13,298 nt of DNA from Acidimicrobiales bacterium. Lineage in GTDB: Bacteria; Actinomycetota; Acidimicrobiia; Acidimicrobiales; VFJN01. This document shows positions 1 through 6,391 of this stretch, piece after piece. The notes under the pieces are model-generated. The model was not told the origin of the DNA and searched no databases. It saw nothing but the letters and a program-made list of their open reading frames with translations. Where the stretch lies: positions 1 to 13,298 of the forward strand of contig JAFGPU010000527.1 in assembly GCA_016936035.1 (NCBI GenBank), in the 5' to 3' direction. A program made the translations under genes and the position numbers. How positions within the stretch are numbered: position 1 is the first letter of the stretch; every line of letters starts with the position of its first letter.

Positions 1-486
1 AACGAGACCACCAACCGGGTGATCGGCCACATCGGCAGGATCCTCGGTGACCACCCCGACCAGCGTCGTGATCTCGCAGAGGACCGCTCGCTCATCCCCA
101 ACGCCGTCGAGGAGATCCTGCGCTACGAGCCGCCGGCGCTGCAGGCGTGCCGGTACGTGACCCGCGACGTGGAGTACCACGGCCAGACGGTGCCCGCGGG
201 CAGCACGATGATGCTGCTCCTGGCCTCGGCCAACCGCGACCACCGCGCCTTCCCGCCCGACGGCGACGTCTTCGACATCCGGCGCACGATCAACCACCAC
301 CTCACGTTCGGCTACGGCATCCACTTCTGCCTCGGCGCCGCCCTGGCCCGCCTGGAGGCACGCATCGCGCTCGACGAGATCCTGACCCGCTTCCCGGAGT
401 GGGAGGTCGACTGGGCCAACGCCGAGCTCGACAGCTCACAGGTGCGCGGCTGGTCGACGCTGCCTGTGCACCTCCCCACGACCTGA
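1..486 (+). CDS. Cytochrome P450, C-terminal part (5' end outside window)
   Basis: Heme monooxygenase of the soluble bacterial class, expected to hydroxylate a hydrophobic substrate with electrons from a ferredoxin partner. The reading frame is open from base 1, so the N-terminal half lies off the window. Visible in order: NETT, the end of the I-helix oxygen-activation motif, at the very start; the ExxR motif of the K helix in EEILR; and the heme-thiolate loop FGYGIHFCLG, with the cysteine as axial ligand, about 50 residues before the end. It ends with TGA at 484-486. The protein is clearly a paralog of the complete P450 at 5116-6330: about 95 of roughly 160 aligned positions are identical by eye, with one single-residue gap, and the first 18 bases are identical to 5851-5868. 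A VOC-family gene follows after 15 nt, probably in the same operon. The substrate is unknown. Confidence 0.93.
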   Translation, partial: NETTNRVIGHIGRILGDHPDQRRDLAEDRSLIPNAVEEILRYEPPALQACRYVTRDVEYHGQTVPAGSTMMLLLASANRDHRAFPPDGDVFDIRRTINHHLTFGYGIHFCLGAALARLEARIALDEILTRFPEWEVDWANAELDSSQVRGWSTLPVHLPTT

Positions 487-501
487 AGGGACCGACGAGC
501 C

Positions 502-888
502 ATGCCTGCCTACATCGTCCTCGACACCCAGGACCCCGAACCGCTGGTCGACTTCTACTGCAAGCTGCAGGGCATCGACGTCCTCCTCACCCTGCGCGAC
601 GGCCAGTGGACGGCGCTCACCCCGAACCGGGAAGGGCTGATGCTCGTCCTCCAGCAGGTCCCCGAGCCGAAGGTCGGCAAGAACCGGGCGCACTTCGACG
701 TCGTGGTCGACGAGCTCGACGCCGCCACCGCCGAGGTGGAGCGGTTGGGCGGTCGCTGGCTCGAGCCCGGCCGGACCCACGAGCTCGAAGGGTTCTCGTG
801 GCGGTGCATGGCCGACCCCGAGGGCAACGAGTTCTGCCTCTACCTGATGGCCCCGGGCATGAACAACGACGCGCCGCTCCCCCACTGA
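502..888 (+). CDS. VOC superfamily protein (glyoxalase-like domain)
   Basis: A 128-residue protein with one vicinal-oxygen-chelate-type unit. It starts with the first beta strand and a DPEPLVDFYCKLQG segment, where the D-P-x-x-x-x-x-F-Y pattern is usual for the fold. It then has VPEPKVGKNRAHFDV at about 54-67 and ends with the typical DPEGNEFCLY strand at about 105-114. This layout matches the Glyoxalase_6-type group. His64 and Glu110 could be metal ligands, but the usual first-strand ligand is not evident, so an enzymatic role is uncertain. The ATG is supported by AAGGGA at 486-491, overlapping the stop codon of the upstream P450; the 15-nt gap suggests co-transcription. Members of this group act as isomerases, lyases, dioxygenases or simple binding proteins; the exact role cannot be assigned. 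The next gene is convergent, 31 nt away. Confidence 0.85.
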   Translation: MPAYIVLDTQDPEPLVDFYCKLQGIDVLLTLRDGQWTALTPNREGLMLVLQQVPEPKVGKNRAHFDVVVDELDAATAEVERLGGRWLEPGRTHELEGFSWRCMADPEGNEFCLYLMAPGMNNDAPLPH

Positions 889-919
889 CGGGTCGCGGCG
901 CAGGGCAGAGCAACGATCC

Positions 920-3253
920 TCAGGGCACGGCGCGCGAGCGCTCGATCGCGTCGACGAGGCGGTCGGGCGTCAGGGGCAAGTGGGTCAGCGTCACGCCGAG
1001 CGGCGACAACGCATCGTTGACCGCGTTGACCACCGCCGGCGGGGCACCGATCGCGCCGCCCTCGCCCACCCCCTTGTAGCCGCCGGGCATCGGTCCGGGC
1101 GTCTCGAGGTGCCCGTACTCGATCTCGGGCACATCGGTCGACGTCGGCAGGAGGTAGTCCATGAACGTGGTCGACAGCGGGTTGCCCTCCGCGTCGTAGG
1201 CCATGTGCTCGAGCAGGGCTCCGCCGATGCCCTGCACGGTGCCGCCGGCGATCTGGCCCTCGACCACGTTCGGGTTGATCATCGGGCCGCAGTCCTCGCT
1301 GACGATGTACCGCAACAGCTCGACCTGCCCCGTGACGAGGTCGACCTCGCAGGTGCAGACGTGGGTGGCGTTCGCCCAGTTCGACCGGGCCTTCGGGCTG
1401 AACCGACCACTGGCTTCCAGCCCGGGCGGCACGCCGTCGGGCAGGGCGTTCGGTGAGAAGTAGGCGAGGTGCGCGATCTCGGACAGGGACATCGTCATCG
1501 TCGGCGTCCCCCGCACGTGCGCCCACCCCTGCGAGAGCTCGATGTCGGCCTCGGACGCCTCGAAGCGATGGGCGGCGATGGCCGTGATCCGCTCGCGGAG
1601 CACGGCGGCGGTCTCGCCGATCGCGCCGGCGAGCATCGCCCCGCTGCGGCTGCCACCGGTGCCGCCGCCGAAGCCGCTGAGGGCCGTGTCGCCTTGGATC
1701 GTGTTGACGTCGGTGATGTCGACCCCGAGGGCATCGGCCGTGAGCTGCACTACGGCGGTTTCGAGGCTGTTGCCCGACGAGCCGCCGGCGACGTAGACGT
1801 TGACCTTGCCCGTCGGCTCGATGCGGATCGTCGCCGCCTCGGTCGCGAAGATGCCGAACACCGGCGTCGTCGGCTCGACGTAGTTCGAGAACCCGACGCC
1901 CAGGTAGCGGCCGGCCTCGAGCGCTCGTGCCTGCTCGACGCGAAACGACTCGTAGCCGAGGATCTCGACAGCCTGCTCGAAGGTCTCCAGCGGGCTGACG
2001 TTGTCGTAGCGCATGCCGACGGGGTTCTTGTAGGGCATCTCGTCGTGCCGCAGCAGGTTCCGGCGTCGCAGCTCGACCGGGTCGATCCCCAGCTGGCGCG
2101 CCGCGATGTCCAGGACGACCTCCCGAGCCAGCGTCTCGTACTGCCACGGCCCGCGGTAGCCCGATCGGCCGGCCGTGTTCGTGTAGACCGAGCGCAGGCG
2201 GAAGCCCGCTGCGGGCACCCGGTACGGCCCGGGGAAGATCGCGCCGACCGACATCGCCGGCATGGCCGGCCACGGGGTGGGATACGCGCCGGCGTCAGAG
2301 ACGAAATCGATGTGGACGCCCTGGACGACGCCGTGCTCGTCGAACGCCATCGTCAGGTCGGCCGACTCGTGCCGCGACCACCCGGCGGCCAACAGGTTCT
2401 CGCGGCGGTCCTCGATCCACTTCAGCGCCCCGGGCACCTTCGTGGCCGCCAGCATGACGGCCATCTCCTCGCGCTGGACGAAGATCTTCTGCCCGAACCC
2501 GCCGCCGGTGTCGCGAGCGATGGCGCGGACGCGGTGCTCCGGCATGCCGAGCAGACGAGCGCAGAACGCCCGGTGCTCGTGCGGCGACTGCGTGGCCACC
2601 CACATCGTGATCTCACCGACGCCGGGTTCGTACTCGACCACGAGGCCGCGGGTCTCGATCGGCACCGCCGCGTAGGCCTGCTGGTGGACGGACTCCTCGA
2701 CCAGTTGCGCGGCGGCCGAGAACACCTCGTCGAGCATCGCTGCCGGAGCACCGTCGTCGTGGACGACGTTGGTGCCGTGCGACTCGTGCACGAGCTCGTC
2801 GGCGTCCGCGGCCGTCAGGTGGTCGACCACCGGCGGAAGGGGATCGATGTCGACCATGACGAGCTCGCAGGCGTCCTCGGCGATGTAGCGATCGCCCGCG
2901 ACGACGAGGGCCACCGGGTCGCCGACGAACCGCACCTCGCCCTCGGCGAGGGGTGGCCGCGGCGTCTCGGGGCCGTCGGGGCCGAGCTGGGAGTGCCACT
3001 GCTCGTGGACGCCCGGGTTGAGGTCGCCGGCGACGAACACCGCGTGGACGCCCGGCAGCGCCAGGGCCTCGGACACGTCGATGTCGACGATCCGACCTCT
3101 GGCGACGTCGCTGCGCACGAAGCAGGCGTGCAGCATCCGCGGTCGCTCGACGTCGTCGACGAAGGTGCCTCGCCCGCGCAGGAGGCGCCCGTCCTCCACA
3201 CGATGGACCCGGCTGCCCGTGAAGCGCGTGAAGCCTGCCTGCGTGGTCGTCAC
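920..3253 (-). CDS. Xanthine dehydrogenase/CO dehydrogenase-family molybdopterin-binding subunit
   Basis: A 777-residue molybdenum hydroxylase large chain that would oxidise an aldehyde, N-heterocycle or other activated C-H using water-derived oxygen. The N-terminal a/b hammerhead domain covers about 10-130. Mo-cofactor contacts then follow: TQS with Gln222, GGGFGQK at 250-256, VQG at 673-675, and GVGEGG with the catalytic-type Glu731. The substrate loop reads GYRGPW at 365-370, unlike the AYxCSFR loop of form I CO dehydrogenase or AYRGAGR of form II. The usual GQG(H)ET segment reads GNSLET at 494-499. The start is GTG at 3253, preceded by AAGGGC, 12 nt after the SDR stop, so the two are co-transcribed. 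No iron-sulfur (CoxS) or FAD (CoxM) subunit gene is in view, which is odd because the family normally works as a three-part complex. Family assignment is firm; the substrate is unknown. Confidence 0.92.
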   Translation of the reverse strand: MTTTQAGFTRFTGSRVHRVEDGRLLRGRGTFVDDVERPRMLHACFVRSDVARGRIVDIDVSEALALPGVHAVFVAGDLNPGVHEQWHSQLGPDGPETPRPPLAEGEVRFVGDPVALVVAGDRYIAEDACELVMVDIDPLPPVVDHLTAADADELVHESHGTNVVHDDGAPAAMLDEVFSAAAQLVEESVHQQAYAAVPIETRGLVVEYEPGVGEITMWVATQSPHEHRAFCARLLGMPEHRVRAIARDTGGGFGQKIFVQREEMAVMLAATKVPGALKWIEDRRENLLAAGWSRHESADLTMAFDEHGVVQGVHIDFVSDAGAYPTPWPAMPAMSVGAIFPGPYRVPAAGFRLRSVYTNTAGRSGYRGPWQYETLAREVVLDIAARQLGIDPVELRRRNLLRHDEMPYKNPVGMRYDNVSPLETFEQAVEILGYESFRVEQARALEAGRYLGVGFSNYVEPTTPVFGIFATEAATIRIEPTGKVNVYVAGGSSGNSLETAVVQLTADALGVDITDVNTIQGDTALSGFGGGTGGSRSGAMLAGAIGETAAVLRERITAIAAHRFEASEADIELSQGWAHVRGTPTMTMSLSEIAHLAYFSPNALPDGVPPGLEASGRFSPKARSNWANATHVCTCEVDLVTGQVELLRYIVSEDCGPMINPNVVEGQIAGGTVQGIGGALLEHMAYDAEGNPLSTTFMDYLLPTSTDVPEIEYGHLETPGPMPGGYKGVGEGGAIGAPPAVVNAVNDALSPLGVTLTHLPLTPDRLVDAIERSRAVP

Positions 3254-3261
3254 CGCGGCGC

Positions 3262-3267
3262 GCCCTT
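3262..3267 (-). promoter_or_regulatory. Ribosome binding site of the Mo-subunit gene, overlapping the SDR stop
   Basis: On the minus strand the sequence TAAGGGC joins the SDR stop codon TAA (3268-3266) to a Shine-Dalgarno AAGGGC, 8 nt before the GTG at 3253. This supports the GTG start and translational coupling of the two genes. Confidence 0.55.
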
Positions 3268-4225
3268 ACGACCTCGTGGCCTTCTCGACGTTGCTCGAGC
3301 CGGCCGCGAAGGCGTCGAGCCCGGCGTCGCGAGCCGAGCCCTCGTCGACGACCTCGTTCCAGTGGGACAGCAGGTCGTCCGCGTCGGTGATGCCACCCTG
3401 CGGGGCCCACCCCTTGTTCAGCGTGACGCCGAACCGGCCGTACCAGCCTCCCCATGCGCACAGGACCTGACCGGTGACCGGACACGTCGCGTGGGTGAGC
3501 ACGGTGACCATCGGGCTCACCCTCTCGGGCTTGAGGAAGGCGGCCGCGGCGTCGTTGTTCACCAGAGCCGCATCCTCGCCTGCGTGGAAGGTGGCCTCCT
3601 CCAGCATGGCGAGGTGCATCCGGGTGCCCAGCGCACCCGGGGCGAGCGCGTTCGCCTTGATGCCGTGGGCTTCGCCCTCGAGGGCGAGCGTGCGCGTCAG
3701 CCCCAGCAGGCCGGCCTTGGCCGCCGCGTAGTTCGCCTGGGCGTGGGCGCCGAGCATGCCCGAGCTCGACGTGACCGCCACGATCCGACCCCCACCAGCG
3801 GCCTTCATGGCCGTGAAGGCCGGGTGGAGCACGCGCATCACGCCGCGCAGGTTCACGTCGATGACGGCGTCGAAGTCGTCGATGGTCATCTCGTCGAAGG
3901 GCTTGTCGCGCAGGATCGCCGCGTTCGCGACCACCGCGTCGAGCCGACCCCACTCGTCCATCGCCTGCTCGGTGAGGCTGGCCGCTCCCTCGGGGGTCGC
4001 CACCGACTCGGTGTTGGCGACGGCCTCGCCGCCGGCCGAGCAGATCTCCTCGACGACCGTCTCGGCCAGTCCCGGGTCGCTGCCGCCCCCGAAGGGGTGT
4101 CCGCCGAGGTCGTTCACGACGACCCGAGCGCCGCGGGCCGCGAGCTCCAGGGCGTGGCAGCGGCCCATGCCGCCTCCGGCGCCGGTGACCACGATCACGT
4201 CCCCGTCGAAGTTCAGCGTGCCCAT
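3266..4225 (-). CDS. SDR family oxidoreductase, (3R)-hydroxyacyl-CoA dehydrogenase / 17beta-HSD4-like
   Basis: A 319-residue short-chain dehydrogenase that would use NAD(P) to interconvert a hydroxyl and a keto group. The Rossmann glycine motif TGAGGGMG is at 14-21, the NDLGG acidic segment after beta 2 at 38-42 (Asp39 suggests NAD preference), NAAILRD at 101-107, Asn125 in DVNLRG, Ser153 in VTSSSG, and the catalytic pair Tyr166/Lys170 in YAAAK. VVNDLGG, ILRD and the C-terminal GGWYGRFGVTLNKGW resemble the dehydrogenase domain of peroxisomal multifunctional enzyme 2, which oxidises (3R)-hydroxyacyl-CoA, though here no hydratase or SCP2 domain is fused. The open frame extends upstream to 4327, but ATG 4225 is chosen because AGGGGA lies just before it and the longer form would overlap the palindrome at 4307-4323. 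It is the first gene of the operon with the Mo subunit and is divergent from the TetR gene. Confidence 0.92.
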   Translation of the reverse strand: MGTLNFDGDVIVVTGAGGGMGRCHALELAARGARVVVNDLGGHPFGGGSDPGLAETVVEEICSAGGEAVANTESVATPEGAASLTEQAMDEWGRLDAVVANAAILRDKPFDEMTIDDFDAVIDVNLRGVMRVLHPAFTAMKAAGGGRIVAVTSSSGMLGAHAQANYAAAKAGLLGLTRTLALEGEAHGIKANALAPGALGTRMHLAMLEEATFHAGEDAALVNNDAAAAFLKPERVSPMVTVLTHATCPVTGQVLCAWGGWYGRFGVTLNKGWAPQGGITDADDLLSHWNEVVDEGSARDAGLDAFAAGSSNVEKATRS

Positions 4226-4292
4226 CGGTCCCCTCGTGTCGTCGTGCGACGGCTCCCGCGCCTCGTCGAAGACGCCGGGCGTGCGGAGGGCA

Positions 4293-4298
4293 ACGCTA
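4293..4298 (-). promoter_or_regulatory. Possible -10 element of the SDR operon
   Basis: On the minus strand TAGCGT (form TAnnnT) lies just downstream of the palindrome at 4307-4323, about 68 nt before the SDR start. A palindrome in this position would cover the -35 region and fit repression. No convincing -35 hexamer is seen, so this is a weak call. Confidence 0.25.
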
Positions 4299-4306
4299 CC
4301 AGTTCG

Positions 4307-4323
4307 GTGGCACTGAGTGCCAC
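4307..4323. promoter_or_regulatory. 17-bp palindromic operator, copy 1 (SDR/tetR divergent region)
   Basis: GTGGCACTGAGTGCCAC has 8-bp arms around one central base. It sits near the middle of the 185-bp region between the divergent SDR (start 4225) and tetR (start 4411). The same 7-bp half-sites with a 3-bp centre recur at 5084-5100. Length, symmetry and position beside a tetR gene fit the operator of that regulator, which would autoregulate and control the SDR-Mo subunit operon. The binding assignment is inference; the repeat itself is directly visible. Confidence 0.75.
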
Positions 4324-4410
4324 GCACCGCCGGCAGCCCAGGCCGGGGATCGTTGGGTCGACCGCTGTCCGGTGGTAGGAACGGTCCATGGCTCGCACCG
4401 GAGCGGCCCC

Positions 4411-5040
4411 GTGAGCCGGGCGCCGCAGCAGACGTCGATCGAGGCCGTCGAGAAGGCGGCTCTCGAGCTGCTCGCGGAGCGGGGCTTCGACGACACGTCG
4501 GCGGAGGAGATCGCCGCCGCTGCGGGGATCTCGCGCCGGACCTTCTTCCGCTACTTCGGCACGAAGAACAACATCCCGTTCGGGAACTACGCCGCGCTTC
4601 TCGGTGAGCTCGAGGACTGGCTGTCGTCGCAACCCGCCGACCGACCGATGTTCGACGTGATCGTCGACGCCGTTGTGCGGTTCAACCGCGTGCACACCGA
4701 CGGACCGGTCGCACATCGCGAGCGCATGGAGCTGATCATGCACACCCCGGCGCTGCGAGCGAACGCCGCGCTCGTGAACGCGGAGTGGCAGGCGGTCCTC
4801 GCGCGGTATGCCGCACTGCGGATGGGCGAGCCGCCGGAGGCGCTCGGGCCGCAGCTCGTGGCCCACGTGTCGTTGGGCGCAGCGAGCGCGGCCTACGAGC
4901 AGTGGTTGCGTGACGAGTCGAGCGACCTCGTCGAGGTCATCGAGCGCGCCTTCGAGATGGCGCAGAGGCTGCCCGACCTGGAAGCGGCGGCGACGGCCCC
5001 GCAGCGCCGCCGGAGGCGTCGCACCTCGAGCGGTCCCTGA
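4411..5040 (+). CDS. TetR family transcriptional regulator, MftR-like
   Basis: A 209-residue dimeric DNA-binding repressor. The N-terminal helix-turn-helix spans about 10-55, with recognition-helix region ISRRTFFRYFGTKN at 40-53. The rest is a helical ligand domain that includes AHRERMELIM at 101-110 and AAYEQWL at 160-166. The combination ISRRTFFRYF-x-x-KN-x-(I/V)P plus the C-terminal AYEQWL pattern is that of the MftR group, whose mycobacterial member controls mycofactocin genes and responds to long-chain acyl-CoA. No mycofactocin biosynthesis gene is in the window, so orthology is not proven and no symbol is given. The open frame could start at GTG 4372, but GTG 4411 has GGAG 7 nt before it and starts just ahead of the conserved domain. 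The C-terminal tail is arginine-rich (about 199-204). Likely ligand, by family and by the neighbouring CoA ligase: an acyl-CoA. Confidence 0.9.
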   Translation: MSRAPQQTSIEAVEKAALELLAERGFDDTSAEEIAAAAGISRRTFFRYFGTKNNIPFGNYAALLGELEDWLSSQPADRPMFDVIVDAVVRFNRVHTDGPVAHRERMELIMHTPALRANAALVNAEWQAVLARYAALRMGEPPEALGPQLVAHVSLGAASAAYEQWLRDESSDLVEVIERAFEMAQRLPDLEAAATAPQRRRRRRTSSGP

Positions 5041-5082
5041 CGCCCACGCGCCGTCCGGTCGCGATTGATCGCCCCTCGCACC

Positions 5083-5101
5083 CGTGGCACTCTGTGCCAC
5101 G
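5083..5101. promoter_or_regulatory. Palindromic operator, copy 2 (upstream of P450)
   Basis: CGTGGCACTCTGTGCCACG has 8-bp arms around TCT. Half-sites GTGGCAC and GTGCCAC and the 3-bp spacing are identical to those at 4307-4323; only the centre differs. It ends 14 nt before the P450 GTG start, immediately ahead of the ribosome binding site, and overlaps a weak promoter candidate (TTGATC at 5065-5070, 17 nt, CACTCT at 5088-5093). Occupancy here would block transcription of the P450, and probably of the downstream ligase gene. Confidence 0.75.
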
Positions 5102-5115
5102 ACCGAGGGGGAACG

Positions 5116-6330
5116 GTGACGGCCATCACCACGAGCGAGCTGTACTACGACCCGTACGACGTCGGCATCAACGCCGATCCGTACCCGGTTCTCCGCCGGC
5201 TCCGCGACGAGGCGCCGCTCTACGTCAACGAGCGCTACGGCTTCTACGCGTTGAGCAGGTATGACGACATCGAGCGGGCGCTCGTGGATCGCGACACCTT
5301 CATCTCGGGGCGGGGCAACGTGCTCGAGCTCATCAAGGCGAACACGCAGCAGCCGCCGGGCACGCTCATCTTCGAGGACCCCCCGATGCACACCAGCCAT
5401 CGGGCACTGCTGTCCCGGGTGTTCACGCCCCGGCGCATGGCTGCGCTGGAGCCGCAGATCCGCGAGTTCACCGCCCGGTGCCTCGACCCGCTCGTCGGCG
5501 CCCCACGCTTCGACTTCATCGCCGACCTGGGTGCCCAGGTGCCGATGCGGGTCATCGGGATGCTGCTGGGCATCCCGGACGAGGACCAGCAGACCATCCG
5601 GGACCACGTCGACTCGGGCCTGCGAACGGAACCGGGCAAGCCGATGCGGTTCTCCGAGGGATCCACGTGGAGCCCGGGCTCGCGGCTCACCGAGATCTTC
5701 GCGGACTACATCGAGTGGCGCGAGCGGCACCCGTCCGACGACGTCATGACCGCGCTCCTCACCGCCGAGTTCGAGGACGAGCGGGGCGTCACCCGGCGCC
5801 TCACCCGCGACGAGGTGCTGCTCTACGTCAACGTCGTCGCCGGTGCCGGCAACGAGACCACCAACCGGCTGATCGGCTGGGCCGGCAAGGTCCTCGCGGA
5901 CCACCCCGACCAGAGACGGCAGCTCGTGGAGGATCCCGGCCTCGTCGCCAACGCCATCGAGGAGCTCCTGCGCTTCGAGTCGCCCGGTCCGATCATCGGC
6001 CGGTACGTGGCCCGCGACGTCGAGCTGCACGGACAGACGGTGCCCGAAGGCAGCGCGATCCTGTTCCTGGTCGGTTCTGCCAACCGCGACGAGCGGCGCT
6101 TCCCCGACGGCGACCGGTTCGACATCCATCGCCCCGTCGGCCCGCACCTCGCCTTCGGGTACGGCATCCACTACTGCCTCGGCGCCGCCCTCGCCCGTCT
6201 CGAGGGGAGGGTCGTCGTCGAGGAGGTGCTGAAGAGGTTCCCGACGTGGGACGTCGACCTGGACGCCGCACGCATGGCGTCGACGTCCACCGTGCGGGGT
6301 TGGGAGACCCTTCCGGTGCGCATCACCTAG
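5116..6330 (+). CDS. Cytochrome P450
   Basis: A complete 404-residue soluble P450 with no membrane anchor. Key motifs are the I-helix AGAGNETT at 242-249 (Glu247-Thr248 in place of the frequent Asp-Thr), ExxR at 283-286, and the heme loop FGYGIHYCLG at 347-356 with Cys354 as the thiolate ligand. The N-terminal YYDPYDVGINADPYPV and HTSHRALLSRVFTPRR (about 92-107) are typical of actinobacterial P450s. GTG 5116 is chosen because GAGGGGGA at 5105-5112 precedes it; the longer frame from 5065 would put the operator at 5083-5101 inside the coding region. The protein is paralogous to the truncated P450 at the left edge. No ferredoxin or ferredoxin reductase gene is in view, so redox partners must be elsewhere. 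A CoA ligase follows after 61 nt on the same strand. The exact CYP family and substrate were not determined. Confidence 0.94.
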   Translation: MTAITTSELYYDPYDVGINADPYPVLRRLRDEAPLYVNERYGFYALSRYDDIERALVDRDTFISGRGNVLELIKANTQQPPGTLIFEDPPMHTSHRALLSRVFTPRRMAALEPQIREFTARCLDPLVGAPRFDFIADLGAQVPMRVIGMLLGIPDEDQQTIRDHVDSGLRTEPGKPMRFSEGSTWSPGSRLTEIFADYIEWRERHPSDDVMTALLTAEFEDERGVTRRLTRDEVLLYVNVVAGAGNETTNRLIGWAGKVLADHPDQRRQLVEDPGLVANAIEELLRFESPGPIIGRYVARDVELHGQTVPEGSAILFLVGSANRDERRFPDGDRFDIHRPVGPHLAFGYGIHYCLGAALARLEGRVVVEEVLKRFPTWDVDLDAARMASTSTVRGWETLPVRIT

Positions 6331-6391
6331 CACCGGCGCCACACGAGCGAGTGCGGCAACGACGAAGGCCACGGTTCAAGGGGGGATCACG

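Noticed and set aside
4307..4323. TGGCAC within the palindromes read as a sigma-54 -24 element
   Set aside because: No TTGC-type -12 element follows at the right distance, the match is explained by the symmetric palindrome, and actinobacteria generally lack sigma-54.
1469..4378. Very long open frame on the plus strand (969 codons) opposite the Mo-subunit and SDR genes
   Set aside because: It lies antisense to two genes with clear family motifs, is arginine/histidine/glycine-rich, matches no family and is the usual shadow frame of GC-rich coding DNA. The same holds for the long antisense frames at 4213-6372, 6323-8194, 8235-9818 and 10424-12178.
5065..5115. Upstream extension of the P450 to a start at 5065
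   Set aside because: The extra 17 residues would contain the operator palindrome and the ribosome binding site of the GTG at 5116 and match nothing at a P450 N-terminus.
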